Shown here one piece after another: positions 16,951 through 26,500 of a stretch of DNA of 64,000 nt (its first letter is position 1; each line of letters begins with the position of its first letter). The notes under the pieces are model-generated. The model was not told where the DNA came from. It saw only the letters and a program-made list of their open reading frames with translations, and made no database searches. The translations under genes were made by a program, and so were the position numbers. The stretch covers positions 1,922,001 through 1,986,000 of the forward strand of contig OY759675.1 of the NCBI GenBank assembly GCA_963662515.1, given 5' to 3'. Origin of the DNA: JAFGDI01 sp963662515. Lineage in GTDB: Bacteria; Planctomycetota; Phycisphaerae; Sedimentisphaerales; SM23-30.

Positions 16951-17235
16951 TACTTGGGTTTAGGCGTCTTCCGTTTTGCAATATTTTAGTATTCCTGTAT
17001 ATGCACCTCTGTTTTAATCCGAATAATCCGCAACTATCTACTTGATATTCTTCTCAATTGTTGTAGGTTGATTGCTATTTGTTATTGTTTAATTTGTTTC
17101 TGTCCGATTTGTATTACATACTTACCATAGCATATGTTAAGATAGATAAAATGAATAAAGTAGGTTGTAGTTTGAGGAATTGTGGAAAGTTTAGTTTCTA
17201 TTGCTGCTTACTTTTGTTAGTTAAAAGGTGAAGAT

Positions 17236-20200
17236 ATGTTTAATTTCAATTATATTAGGCCATATATTGTTGGTTTGGCAGCTTATCATAGGCAATTTGT
17301 GGTTCTGTGCTTTCTAGTTGTTTTAGTGCGTGCAAATGCTGCAACTTATTATGTTTCGATTGATGGTAGTGATATTGGTTCAGGTAGTTATGAGCAACCT
17401 TTTAAGACTATTCAGAAGGGACAATCGATATTGGTTCCTGGTGATACTCTTAAGATACGCAAAGGAACATACTACGAAGGTATTACATTGTCGGTTGGTG
17501 GAACGAAAGATAGTCCAATAACAATAATGGCGTACGATGGTGAAGAAGTTGTTATGAACGGTTCTGTTCTTGTGTCTGTACAATCTGGCGAAACATGGGC
17601 ATTGTGTCAAGGTGATGATCCATACCTGAAGGATATAGATGGTGTAATTAATCAAAATTATAACCAAATATATCGCATAAAGGTTAAAAAAAACATACTT
17701 CCTTCAGATTTATTTACAATGTCATTGTACGAGGATGACAAACAGGTCAGAAATGCAATTTGGCCAAATCAGTCGAGTTATATTGGGACGGATCTATCAG
17801 AATACAATTCTATACCTGAGCAATCAAACGGATTAATTGATAGGCTAGTTGATAGTTCAAGATTGGGGCAAAAAACTCAAGATTATTGGGCCGGTTCTAA
17901 GTTGTCAATTCATTTATATAGTACAGGTAGTTATTTGTATAGTAAGATGATTGCTAAGTCAAGCGAAGGTGAGATTGTATTTGATTCTGGTTTAGATGGT
18001 GTTATAACTTCAAGTAAGGATCGTTATGCAATTATTAACCATCCAATGTTGCTGGATAAGCCTGGTGAGTTTTATTTTAAGATAGATCCAATTGATAGTG
18101 ATTATTGCTGGATATATTTATGGCCAGAAAATCCAGAAAATCTTGATAGTAGGATTCGTTTGACATTATTCGATTATGGTCTTTGGATAGGAACTGCTTA
18201 TCCAAATTCCAGAAGAGACTATATTCGTATTGAAGGAATTAAATTTATAAATTATCGTTCAAGTGCAGTAAAGTTTGGTGGGCACCCAGCTAGAGGTGAG
18301 TATGTTACAGGTGGAGTAATAAAAAACTGTTTTGCCAGTGCTGTTGATACTGCATTTGTGGCTGAATATGCAAAAAACTGTATTATTGAGGGGTGTAAAT
18401 CAGATAAAACAGTAACTGGATTATTAGGTCGTTATGGGGAAGATATTAGATTCATTAATTGCGAAAATACAAATCATACAGGTACTGGTGTAAGATTGCT
18501 TGAATTGACTAAAAGTAGGGTGGTTGGCACAAAACTTCATTTCCCGCTAGGGCCACATGCAAACGGTATGTCTGTTTATCAGAATTGTTCAAAGATTCTG
18601 TTGGCTTATAATACTGCCTATGATACCAGTATTACGATGAACCATACCAATGATATAATTTTTTACGGGAATATAGTTTCGAGCGTGGACAAATGGACTG
18701 GTACCTACTCTCGAGGATATCAGGTCTTTATTAATAATGTTATTACCGATGGCTGTTTACTTCCTGAGCCGTTACTAACTCAAGAGAGACAAGATTGGCC
18801 GCAGAGGTATGTTATTAATAATTATTTCAATCAGATTGCTAGAGGTTTTAGAATGGGTAAGGCGGTACCATATAGCTATGGTGATGTTCAATATAGCTGG
18901 TACGCAGGTGGTCTTGCAAGAGATCATAATATGTATGCCAATTTGGGGTATCCATTAAATACCGATTTATTTTCAATGGATGCTACTGAAATTGATGGCC
19001 GGATCTATGCATCGCAAATAGATTTATTGTTTAAGTCACCAAATTCTAATGATTTTAGCATTCAAGAAAACAGTCCTTTGATTGGAAAAGGTCGTAATTT
19101 AACTAAGTTCTTTGATTCAAAGGCCAATGGTAATAGTATAGTTGATACTATTAAATGGGATGCGGGAAAAACATATGAAGATTATGCATGGGTTATAAAA
19201 TATGATGAAAATAGCCAAGTTTATAATATATACATGTCACTGAAAGATAATAATCTTGGATATCAGCCAATAGATGGGGAAAGTGATTCTTGGTGGTTAT
19301 TTATTGGTCAATATAGCAACCCATTTAATGACTTTCCAGATTTTGACTTTACAAAAGATATTGCTGGAAATTCTTGGGCACTAACTCCGGCTATTGGTGC
19401 TTATGAATATTCCATGGATAAAACTCCTCCTCAAATATTAAATCTTCAATCAACTGTTGTTGAAAAGAATGTTACTTTACAATGGGAAACAACCGATGAT
19501 GCCGTGACATCTGTTGCCTACTGGCTAGTTTCCTCAGGAAAAGCTGCCGTTGAAACTCAAGTTGTTACAGGCGATTCAGCACTATCAACTTCTCACTCCA
19601 TCCAACTCTCCGGCCTTGAGCCATTGACGCAGTATGCATATAGTATTACCTGTACTGATGCTTATGGTAATTCTGCAACTTATGAGATGCCGGATTATAA
19701 ATTTACTACTCTTGCTGTGGTGCCTGTTAATCATTCTCCCGTTCTTAATCCTGTTGCTGATCGGTCAGTGGCAGAAGCCGAAACTTTATCTTTATCGCTT
19801 TCTGCTTCCGATTCAGATGGCGATGCTCTGACTTACTCTTTCACCGCAGTTCCAGAGCTTACCGGTGCGAGTGTTAATGCTTCTGGCGTTTTTTCTTTCA
19901 CTCCAACATATAACACTACCACCGCTGCCGTCGGTAATAAAACCTATGCTTTGACATTTACCGTTTCCGATGGTAAAGGCGGTACTGATAATAAATCAGC
20001 CATACTGACAGTATCTAATTCTAACCAGACTCCCATCGCTAATGCCGGAGCTGATTTCACCGATACTGCGGCCAGTAAGAACAGCTCGGTGCCAATAACA
20101 CTTAACGGCTCCGCCTCTTCTGATCCGGATGGTTCAATTTCTACTTACAACTGGGTTTGTACCAGTGGTCAGACTGTGGCTGCTGAATCGGGCATAAATC

Positions 20201-23200
20201 CGCAATTAACCCTTAAACCAGGCATTTACAATTTCACTCTTACGGTGACCGACAATGAAGGTGCTACTGCTACTGATAGCGTAACTGTAACAATTTTATC
20301 CCCGGCTAATGTAAAGCCTGTAATAAGTGTTATACAGCCTCAGACCGTAGCTGAAGGTTCTTTGCTTACTGTTCTTGTAAGTGCAAACGACACCGATGGT
20401 GATACTTTAACTTATTCGTCTGCAAATCTTCCTTCTGGTGCTACCATTAACGAAGCCTCGGGTACTATAAACTGGACTCCTTCATATACTGATGCTTCAG
20501 GCAGTCCATACAATGTAACTGTGAATGTTACCGATGGTTATGATATTGTTTCTGGCAGTTTTACCATTACCGTAACCGATACCAATCGTAAACCAGTTAT
20601 CTCAGCTGTTGGCGATAAAAAGGTTGCCGAAGCTGCTCCTTTATACTTTGTTCTGCAATCTAATGATCCAGATGGAGATGTTGTGTCTTATAGTGCTACT
20701 GGTTTACCTGCCGGTGCAACCTTAAATGCAGTTAGCGGTGCGTTCAGTTGGACGCCAGGGTATAATGCTTCTGCCAGTAGCCCATATACCGTTACTTTTA
20801 TCACATCTGATGGTAAGGTGGCAGGCACATCTAGTGTACAATCTGTTATCACTGTTACCGATACCAATCAACCTCCTACTCTAAATCAAATTGAGAATAA
20901 GAGAGTTGCCGAGGGTGAGACTCTGACCTTTACTTTGGTGGCCTCTGATGGAGATGGAGACAGCATTAGTTATTCCTGTTCTAATCCACCTGCCGGAGCG
21001 ATTCTGAACGCTACTTCTGGTGTTTTTAGCTGGACACCAGGTTATTCTGCTGCCGGTTCCTATGAACTTTCATTTGAAGTTGTTGATAACAGAGATGGCA
21101 GGGGGAGTACCAAGGTTAGTGTTGATGTTATCAATACCAACCAGCCGCCTGTAGTAACTCAGCTAACCAACCAGACTTTTGCTGAAAACACTCTTAGTAC
21201 TTTCACATTGCAATCATCTGATCCTGATGGTGATGCCAGAATTTATACCTGCCTAAACATTCCTGCTGGGGCTGCTTTTAATAGTAATACTGGCGAGTTC
21301 AGCTGGAAACCTGGATATGATGCTGCCGCCTCCAGTCCTTATGCCATCAATTTTAATGTCTCTGATGGCAAAGATGAGATTGATACGCATGTAACTGTAA
21401 TAGTGACTGATACTAATAGAAATCCTATTCTGGCAGCTATTCCTCAGCAGACTGTAGCAGAAAATTCAGAACTCGTTTTTACTCTTTCTGCTACTGATCC
21501 TGATAATGATAAATTAACCTTTAGTGTTAATAATATGCCTGAAGATGCAACTTTTAACTCAACGACCGGCGAGTTTTACTGGAAGCCTGATTATTCAGCC
21601 GCTACCATGAGCCCTTACGATCTTAGTTTTACCGCTAATGATGGTAAAAATGGTTCAGCCAGTAAGACAGCACGAATTGTTGTCACAAATGTTAACAGGG
21701 CGCCAGTAGCTACTCTGCTGCCCGCTCAGACATTTACTGAAGGTTTGCAGGGCTCATTTAAGATACAGGCTTCTGATCCAGATGGAGATAAGCTATCTTA
21801 TACCTGTACCAATCTGCCATCTGGCGCCTCTTTTGGTAGCACTACTGGAGTACTGAGCTGGAAGCCGGGAAGTACCGCAAGTGATGCAAGTCCATATAAT
21901 TTGAATTTCATTGTAAAAGATGTTTATAATAGCGAGGTTAATACCAGTGTTACTCTTACTATAATTGACATAAATTTACCTCCTACAGCTAATGCAGTGA
22001 CCAATAAGGCGTTTACTGAAGGTACTGCCGGTACTTTTACACTTACTGGTTCTGACCCTGATGGTGATGATCTGTATTGGGAATGTGATAGCCTGCCTGC
22101 TGGTGCCACACTAAACTCAGACAACGGAAAATTTGATTGGACACCGGGTTATAGTGCTGCCGCTAATAGTCCTTATATACTCAAATTCACCGTTCTTGAT
22201 GGTAAGGGCGGATCTGCTCCTGTTGATGTAACGATAAATGTGACTGATAAAAATCAGAATCCTGTATTTGCTGCTCTGCCAGTACAGAATTTTGCAGAAG
22301 GCTCTTTATCATCTTTCATTGTTTCGGCTACTGATGCAGATGGTGATACTTTAACCTATTCATGTACAAATAAACCTGTCGGAGCAACATTCGATACTTC
22401 AACTGGAACATTTACCTGGACACCGAGTTATACTTCCTCTAAGGCTACTCCTTATGAATATAACTTTACTGTCTCTGATGGTTGGAAAGGCACTGCGTCT
22501 TTAACTGTAAAGGTTTTGGTATCCGAGGTTAACCAGTCTCCGGTATTTACGGCTTTTACTGTCCCGGCATTTACTGAAGGTGTTGCAGGAACATTTAAGC
22601 TAGCAGCCAGCGATCCAGATGGCGAAAGCATAACTTATAGCTGTGCAAATTTGCCTGCTGGTGCTTTATTGAATCCCAATACGGGCGTATTTACATGGAC
22701 TCCTTCCTATTCTGCTGCCGATAAGGATTCCTATGTTCTTAATTTTGTTGTAACTGATGCCCGGAATGAGATTGATACTTGTCAGGTGACATTAGTTGTC
22801 GCTAATGTTAATCAAGATCCGGCCTTTAATGATATCATACCGCCGGTCTTTGTTGAAAATGTTCAGGGGCGATTTACTATTACTGCTACTGATGCAGATG
22901 ATGATATCATCCGTTATAGCTGTAATAATTTACCAGTTGGTGCTGAGTTTATCAATACTACCGGCCAGTTTACCTGGACACCTTCCTATTCTGCTGCTAC
23001 TGGTGAGCCGATAAACTTATTGTTTGAGGCCAATGATGGTAATGGTGGTAAGGATACTAAGACAGTATCGGTTATGGTGCAAGATACTAATAGGCTGCCG
23101 GTATTCAAAAATTCAACTTCGTATTCAGTTAATACTGGTAATAAGCTGACAATTAAGGTTGTTGCTGATGACCTTGACAAGGATGATGTTGCTATTGCTT

Positions 23201-26200
23201 GTGTCAGCAAGCCCGAAGGTTCTGTTTTTGATGATGCAGATGCTACCTTGACCTGGACGCCGGCTAAAGGTGAGGCTGGAAGCTATGTTGCCGTCTTTAC
23301 TGCTTCTGATAATAAGGGACAACCTGTTAGCTTTACTATTAACATATTAGTAGATTCAGTGAATCAGGCACCAGTTCTTGATCCTATAGCTCCATTAACA
23401 GTAAATGAAGGAAATACTCTTTCATTTAATGCTAAAGCTACTGATATAAATGATGATATCTTGACTTTTTCAATGGAAAAAGCGCCTGCTTCTGCCATTT
23501 TGAACCCAGCAACTGGCTTATTCTCCTGGACACCAGACTTTGAAGCCGCTGGCACATACGAGTTTACCATTAAAGTATTTGATGGACAGCTATACATAGC
23601 CAGAGATGTGACTGTTGAAGTTAAAAATGTTAACCGGGCGCCTGTTATAAATGTTACAGGTCAGACTACAGTGATTTATAAAGATGGACTTAAACTTAGC
23701 TATTCAGCTACTGACCCTGATGGAGATGCGGTAAGCGTATCGGCTACCGGATTGCCTGGTAATGCTGCTATTAACCGTTCGGCTGGATCGATTATCTGGT
23801 CAACAACCAAGAGCAGCGTTGGTAGCTATTCATTTATAGTTACTGCTTCCGATGGTAAGCAGACTACTGAGCTGCCTGTTACTGTTACTATTGTAGATGA
23901 TCAGCCCCAGCAAGATGACCAACCTAAGCCAGATGATCAGCCTAAGGATGAGCAGCCTAAACAGAATACACCTCCTGTTATTGCTGCGATCAGTGACAAG
24001 GTGATTAATGAAGGAGAATCGCTTAGTTTTGCAGTTAGTGCTACTGACGCAGATGGTGATAATGTAACCATTACAGCAACAGGTCTTCCTTCAGGTGCTT
24101 ATTTTGCTAACAACTCGTTCCGCTGGGATAATATTGCGGTTCTACCAGGAGTTTATACTGTAACATTTACCGCCTCTGATGGTACTGATACTGTTAATGC
24201 AACATTAAGTATTACTGTAGCTGATGTAAACTATGAGCCTGTAATTGAAAAGATCGATGCTCAAAAGGCTATAGTTGGTATGCCCATTATAGTAACGATT
24301 AATGCTACTGACCCAGATGGTGACATATTGACTTACACTCTTAAAACTAAGCTTGACACCTTGAAAATTGCAGGTAATGTAATAACCTGGACTCCTACAG
24401 AGAAGTATCTTGGTGATAACAAGATAAGTTTCAGTGTGTCTGATGGCAAGTTGAATGTTGATGGTATTTTCAATATATTGGTTGAGAATGTTATTGCTGA
24501 CAGTCTTTCACCTGAGGTCGTTGGACTGAATCCTAAACCGGACGCAATACAAGTTCCACTTAACCCATTAGTGCTTATTACACTTTCTGATGCAGGTTCC
24601 GGCATTGATATTAGTACTGTTAACATAACCATGGACGGATCGACATTATATTCAGGTGCCCTTGCCAGCGAGTCTGAAGATCTGCTTTATAGTGTTTCAG
24701 GCAATAAGTGCAGTTGTTCTGGTACGCCGGCTCGATATGTATTCCAATATCAGGCATCTGATCTGTTTGATTACGATTATAGGCCTGTTATTACCATAAC
24801 AGCTTCTGATTTGAATGGTAATGTTATGGAGCCATACTCTTATAGTTTTACCACTGAAATGTACAGTATGTGTGCCGCTATTCCTGTTGAGCAGGTTAGT
24901 AAGGGCAAACAAACCCAACAGGGTCGTCCAGATGCAATAACTGCACCTGATGGCACTATCTGGTCAGCCTGGGACGATGGTAGTAAGGTTTATTTAGCTC
25001 CATATTATGAGTCTTTAGGCAGGTTTGATGCTGCATTTACTTTCAACTCTTCTGGAAAGCAGATGAATCCTTCCATGGCTGTTGCCTCTGATGGTGCTAT
25101 TTATCTTGCATGGCAGGATAATTCAGCCGGTAACTGGGATATTTGCATAGTTCGTTCAGTTGATGGCAGAAACTTCACCCCGACCAAGACTATTACCTCT
25201 AGTCAGGAAGACCAGACGGCCCCGTCGATTTCTGTTGACAACTCTGGCAATGTATATATTGCCTTCGTATCTGACAGTAAAAATACCGGATCGGATATCT
25301 GTCTGGTTTCTGCAAACGCAGATTTAACTTCCGTTAGCGAGCTGGTCATCTCTAATGCTACAGGTGATCAAATGGCTCCGGTTGTTACCACTGGTGCTGG
25401 TACGGCTGTCGTAGCTTGGGAAGATTATCGTTCTGGCTCTGCGGCTGTTTATGCCGCTGATAGCACCACCGGCTGGGCTAATATCAAGTTAGTAAATAGT
25501 GGTTCTCAACCCGATATAGTTAAAGATCAGCAAAGATCAGTTCTGCATACCACCTGGGTAAGTAATGAAGATATTTATTATGCTGAAATAGCATTGCCGC
25601 TGTCAGGCAGGGCTATTGTTGCTAAAAATATTATTGATGATACGGCAAATCTGGCCCAGTCGTCTCCATCAATTACCCATAATTATCGTAATGGTAAGCC
25701 CAGGACCTTTGTGGCCTGGTCTGACAGTCGCAATAATGAAGGTAACAATGATAATGATATTTACTTTGCCTCTGTTCACAGATCGGCAGGTACAAATATC
25801 CTGGCCACACTGGATGCAGACATGACCAGTCAGGGCCAGCCTGTTATGGCTATCACTAAAGATGGTGCTCCATATATAATATTCCAAAATGACTACCAGA
25901 TGGGTAAAGCCGTTGAGATGGCTTGTGCTACGGTTATTAAGTCTGTATTGGAAAAAACCCATATTTCTTCACGCGAAGGTGGTGTTGTTGGTACATCTGC
26001 AGAAAATATTAATAGTCTGAATGATGTGTCAATAAAGGTTATGCCCGGCAGTTTGACTACTGATACGGAATTGACCATAGCCCAGGTAAGCAATCCACCT
26101 GCTGATGGTAGTGGATTGAGAAGTTTGTTCAGTTATGATTTTGGCCCGTCCAGTACGCGTGAGTTCCGTAAGCCAGTTAAAATTACTATTCCTTACCCGA

Positions 26201-26397
26201 CAACCCTTGATGGCTCTGCAGTTTCTGTATATTGGTATAATCCGCAGACGGGCACATATACCCAAACTGGTATGTCAAATGTTGAAGTTAAACGAATAAA
26301 TGGTGAGATCAGTGCTATCTCGTTTGATACCACACACTTCTGTCAGTATTCGCTTTCGACTGAATATATACCAGCGATAATAACTGAAGGCCAGTGA
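17236..26397 (+). CDS. Giant secreted multi-domain beta-helix / Ig-repeat protein
   Basis: 3053 residues. An AGGTG ribosome site precedes the ATG. Residues 1-36 are a signal peptide with a likely cut after ANA. Residues 36 to about 560 look like a right-handed parallel beta-helix (YYVSIDGSDIGSGSYEQPF, KTIQKG, the DUF1565/pectate-lyase-like start). Residues 727-830 are a fibronectin-III-like domain. Then come 16 Ig/cadherin-like repeats of about 90 residues (831-929 and 1025-2418), each with N-x-x-P-V, DPDGD and F-x-W-T-P-x-Y. One PKD-like domain (930-1024) interrupts them, and an Asp/Gln/Pro/Lys-rich linker (near 2220-2243) lies before the fifteenth. An Ig-like domain (about 2421-2545), a sialidase/propeller-like region with WSAWDDG, IYLAWQD and VYIAFVSD blades (about 2550-2870), and a ZU5-like C-terminal domain (about 2890-3053) follow. 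No PEP-CTERM, LPXTG or T9SS tail is seen. Probably an extracellular polysaccharide-binding, lyase or adhesin protein; enzymatic activity is unproven. Confidence 0.85.
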   Translation: MFNFNYIRPYIVGLAAYHRQFVVLCFLVVLVRANAATYYVSIDGSDIGSGSYEQPFKTIQKGQSILVPGDTLKIRKGTYYEGITLSVGGTKDSPITIMAYDGEEVVMNGSVLVSVQSGETWALCQGDDPYLKDIDGVINQNYNQIYRIKVKKNILPSDLFTMSLYEDDKQVRNAIWPNQSSYIGTDLSEYNSIPEQSNGLIDRLVDSSRLGQKTQDYWAGSKLSIHLYSTGSYLYSKMIAKSSEGEIVFDSGLDGVITSSKDRYAIINHPMLLDKPGEFYFKIDPIDSDYCWIYLWPENPENLDSRIRLTLFDYGLWIGTAYPNSRRDYIRIEGIKFINYRSSAVKFGGHPARGEYVTGGVIKNCFASAVDTAFVAEYAKNCIIEGCKSDKTVTGLLGRYGEDIRFINCENTNHTGTGVRLLELTKSRVVGTKLHFPLGPHANGMSVYQNCSKILLAYNTAYDTSITMNHTNDIIFYGNIVSSVDKWTGTYSRGYQVFINNVITDGCLLPEPLLTQERQDWPQRYVINNYFNQIARGFRMGKAVPYSYGDVQYSWYAGGLARDHNMYANLGYPLNTDLFSMDATEIDGRIYASQIDLLFKSPNSNDFSIQENSPLIGKGRNLTKFFDSKANGNSIVDTIKWDAGKTYEDYAWVIKYDENSQVYNIYMSLKDNNLGYQPIDGESDSWWLFIGQYSNPFNDFPDFDFTKDIAGNSWALTPAIGAYEYSMDKTPPQILNLQSTVVEKNVTLQWETTDDAVTSVAYWLVSSGKAAVETQVVTGDSALSTSHSIQLSGLEPLTQYAYSITCTDAYGNSATYEMPDYKFTTLAVVPVNHSPVLNPVADRSVAEAETLSLSLSASDSDGDALTYSFTAVPELTGASVNASGVFSFTPTYNTTTAAVGNKTYALTFTVSDGKGGTDNKSAILTVSNSNQTPIANAGADFTDTAASKNSSVPITLNGSASSDPDGSISTYNWVCTSGQTVAAESGINPQLTLKPGIYNFTLTVTDNEGATATDSVTVTILSPANVKPVISVIQPQTVAEGSLLTVLVSANDTDGDTLTYSSANLPSGATINEASGTINWTPSYTDASGSPYNVTVNVTDGYDIVSGSFTITVTDTNRKPVISAVGDKKVAEAAPLYFVLQSNDPDGDVVSYSATGLPAGATLNAVSGAFSWTPGYNASASSPYTVTFITSDGKVAGTSSVQSVITVTDTNQPPTLNQIENKRVAEGETLTFTLVASDGDGDSISYSCSNPPAGAILNATSGVFSWTPGYSAAGSYELSFEVVDNRDGRGSTKVSVDVINTNQPPVVTQLTNQTFAENTLSTFTLQSSDPDGDARIYTCLNIPAGAAFNSNTGEFSWKPGYDAAASSPYAINFNVSDGKDEIDTHVTVIVTDTNRNPILAAIPQQTVAENSELVFTLSATDPDNDKLTFSVNNMPEDATFNSTTGEFYWKPDYSAATMSPYDLSFTANDGKNGSASKTARIVVTNVNRAPVATLLPAQTFTEGLQGSFKIQASDPDGDKLSYTCTNLPSGASFGSTTGVLSWKPGSTASDASPYNLNFIVKDVYNSEVNTSVTLTIIDINLPPTANAVTNKAFTEGTAGTFTLTGSDPDGDDLYWECDSLPAGATLNSDNGKFDWTPGYSAAANSPYILKFTVLDGKGGSAPVDVTINVTDKNQNPVFAALPVQNFAEGSLSSFIVSATDADGDTLTYSCTNKPVGATFDTSTGTFTWTPSYTSSKATPYEYNFTVSDGWKGTASLTVKVLVSEVNQSPVFTAFTVPAFTEGVAGTFKLAASDPDGESITYSCANLPAGALLNPNTGVFTWTPSYSAADKDSYVLNFVVTDARNEIDTCQVTLVVANVNQDPAFNDIIPPVFVENVQGRFTITATDADDDIIRYSCNNLPVGAEFINTTGQFTWTPSYSAATGEPINLLFEANDGNGGKDTKTVSVMVQDTNRLPVFKNSTSYSVNTGNKLTIKVVADDLDKDDVAIACVSKPEGSVFDDADATLTWTPAKGEAGSYVAVFTASDNKGQPVSFTINILVDSVNQAPVLDPIAPLTVNEGNTLSFNAKATDINDDILTFSMEKAPASAILNPATGLFSWTPDFEAAGTYEFTIKVFDGQLYIARDVTVEVKNVNRAPVINVTGQTTVIYKDGLKLSYSATDPDGDAVSVSATGLPGNAAINRSAGSIIWSTTKSSVGSYSFIVTASDGKQTTELPVTVTIVDDQPQQDDQPKPDDQPKDEQPKQNTPPVIAAISDKVINEGESLSFAVSATDADGDNVTITATGLPSGAYFANNSFRWDNIAVLPGVYTVTFTASDGTDTVNATLSITVADVNYEPVIEKIDAQKAIVGMPIIVTINATDPDGDILTYTLKTKLDTLKIAGNVITWTPTEKYLGDNKISFSVSDGKLNVDGIFNILVENVIADSLSPEVVGLNPKPDAIQVPLNPLVLITLSDAGSGIDISTVNITMDGSTLYSGALASESEDLLYSVSGNKCSCSGTPARYVFQYQASDLFDYDYRPVITITASDLNGNVMEPYSYSFTTEMYSMCAAIPVEQVSKGKQTQQGRPDAITAPDGTIWSAWDDGSKVYLAPYYESLGRFDAAFTFNSSGKQMNPSMAVASDGAIYLAWQDNSAGNWDICIVRSVDGRNFTPTKTITSSQEDQTAPSISVDNSGNVYIAFVSDSKNTGSDICLVSANADLTSVSELVISNATGDQMAPVVTTGAGTAVVAWEDYRSGSAAVYAADSTTGWANIKLVNSGSQPDIVKDQQRSVLHTTWVSNEDIYYAEIALPLSGRAIVAKNIIDDTANLAQSSPSITHNYRNGKPRTFVAWSDSRNNEGNNDNDIYFASVHRSAGTNILATLDADMTSQGQPVMAITKDGAPYIIFQNDYQMGKAVEMACATVIKSVLEKTHISSREGGVVGTSAENINSLNDVSIKVMPGSLTTDTELTIAQVSNPPADGSGLRSLFSYDFGPSSTREFRKPVKITIPYPTTLDGSAVSVYWYNPQTGTYTQTGMSNVEVKRINGEISAISFDTTHFCQYSLSTEYIPAIITEGQ
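19726..24486 (+). repeat. Tandem Ig/cadherin-like repeat array, 16 units of about 270 bp
   Basis: Within the giant gene about 90-codon units recur from 'NHSPVLNP' to 'GIFNILVENV'. Each unit begins N-x-x-P-V/T and contains a D-x-D-G-D calcium-type motif, a glycine-alanine turn (LPAGATLN) and F-x-W-T-P. Units 2-11 are the most alike (SYSAA..SPY); units 12-16 are more diverged. A PKD-like domain (about 20023-20307) replaces one position, and a 24-codon acidic, proline-rich linker (about 23896-23967) separates units 14 and 15. The DNA is not near-identical between units, so this is an old protein-level expansion rather than a recent DNA duplication. Confidence 0.85.
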
Positions 26398-26419
26398 TCA
26401 GCATTGTATTTTAATTAGA

Positions 26420-26500
26420 GGGCTGGAGCTAAACATGTATCCATATTATAGACCGTAACAGGTGAATAATGATATGTGTTTAATTCTGGCCCTTAATTTT
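26420..26500 (+). terminator. Long stem-loop terminator of the giant gene, overlapping the next gene's end
   Basis: Bases 26420-26440 pair with 26472-26492 at 20 of 21 positions, allowing G-U pairs, around a loop of about 31 bases. A T-rich stretch (TTAATTTTTATA) follows on the plus strand. It ends at the stop codon of the convergent U32 gene, so the T-rich tail lies inside that gene. Confidence 0.55.

Larger units (their letters stand above)
15910..17235. other. 1.3-kb AT-rich region between the EPS operon and the giant gene
   Basis: This is the divergent gap between the EPS operon and the 3053-residue protein gene. No intact gene longer than about 30 codons is convincing. It holds a consensus-like minus-strand promoter with an overlapping palindrome, a short frame-broken gene (16116-16279), an inverted repeat at 16052-16083 and two tandem palindromes at 16914-16950. 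The promoters of the EPS operon and of the giant gene should lie here. The candidates seen (TTGTAT-18-TATGTT ending near 17138 on the plus strand, TTGCGA-19-TATAGA near 15970-16000 on the minus strand) are too weak to call. No known riboswitch was recognised. Confidence 0.6.

Noticed and set aside
15910..17235. Possible insertion-sequence remnant in the EPS/giant-gene gap
   Set aside because: No transposase motif, terminal inverted repeats or target duplication could be found; only short dyads and a small broken frame.
19726..24486. Regular repeat spacing that could suggest a CRISPR-like or recent DNA repeat array
   Set aside because: The units are about 270 bp, in frame, diverged at DNA level and encode Ig-like domains.
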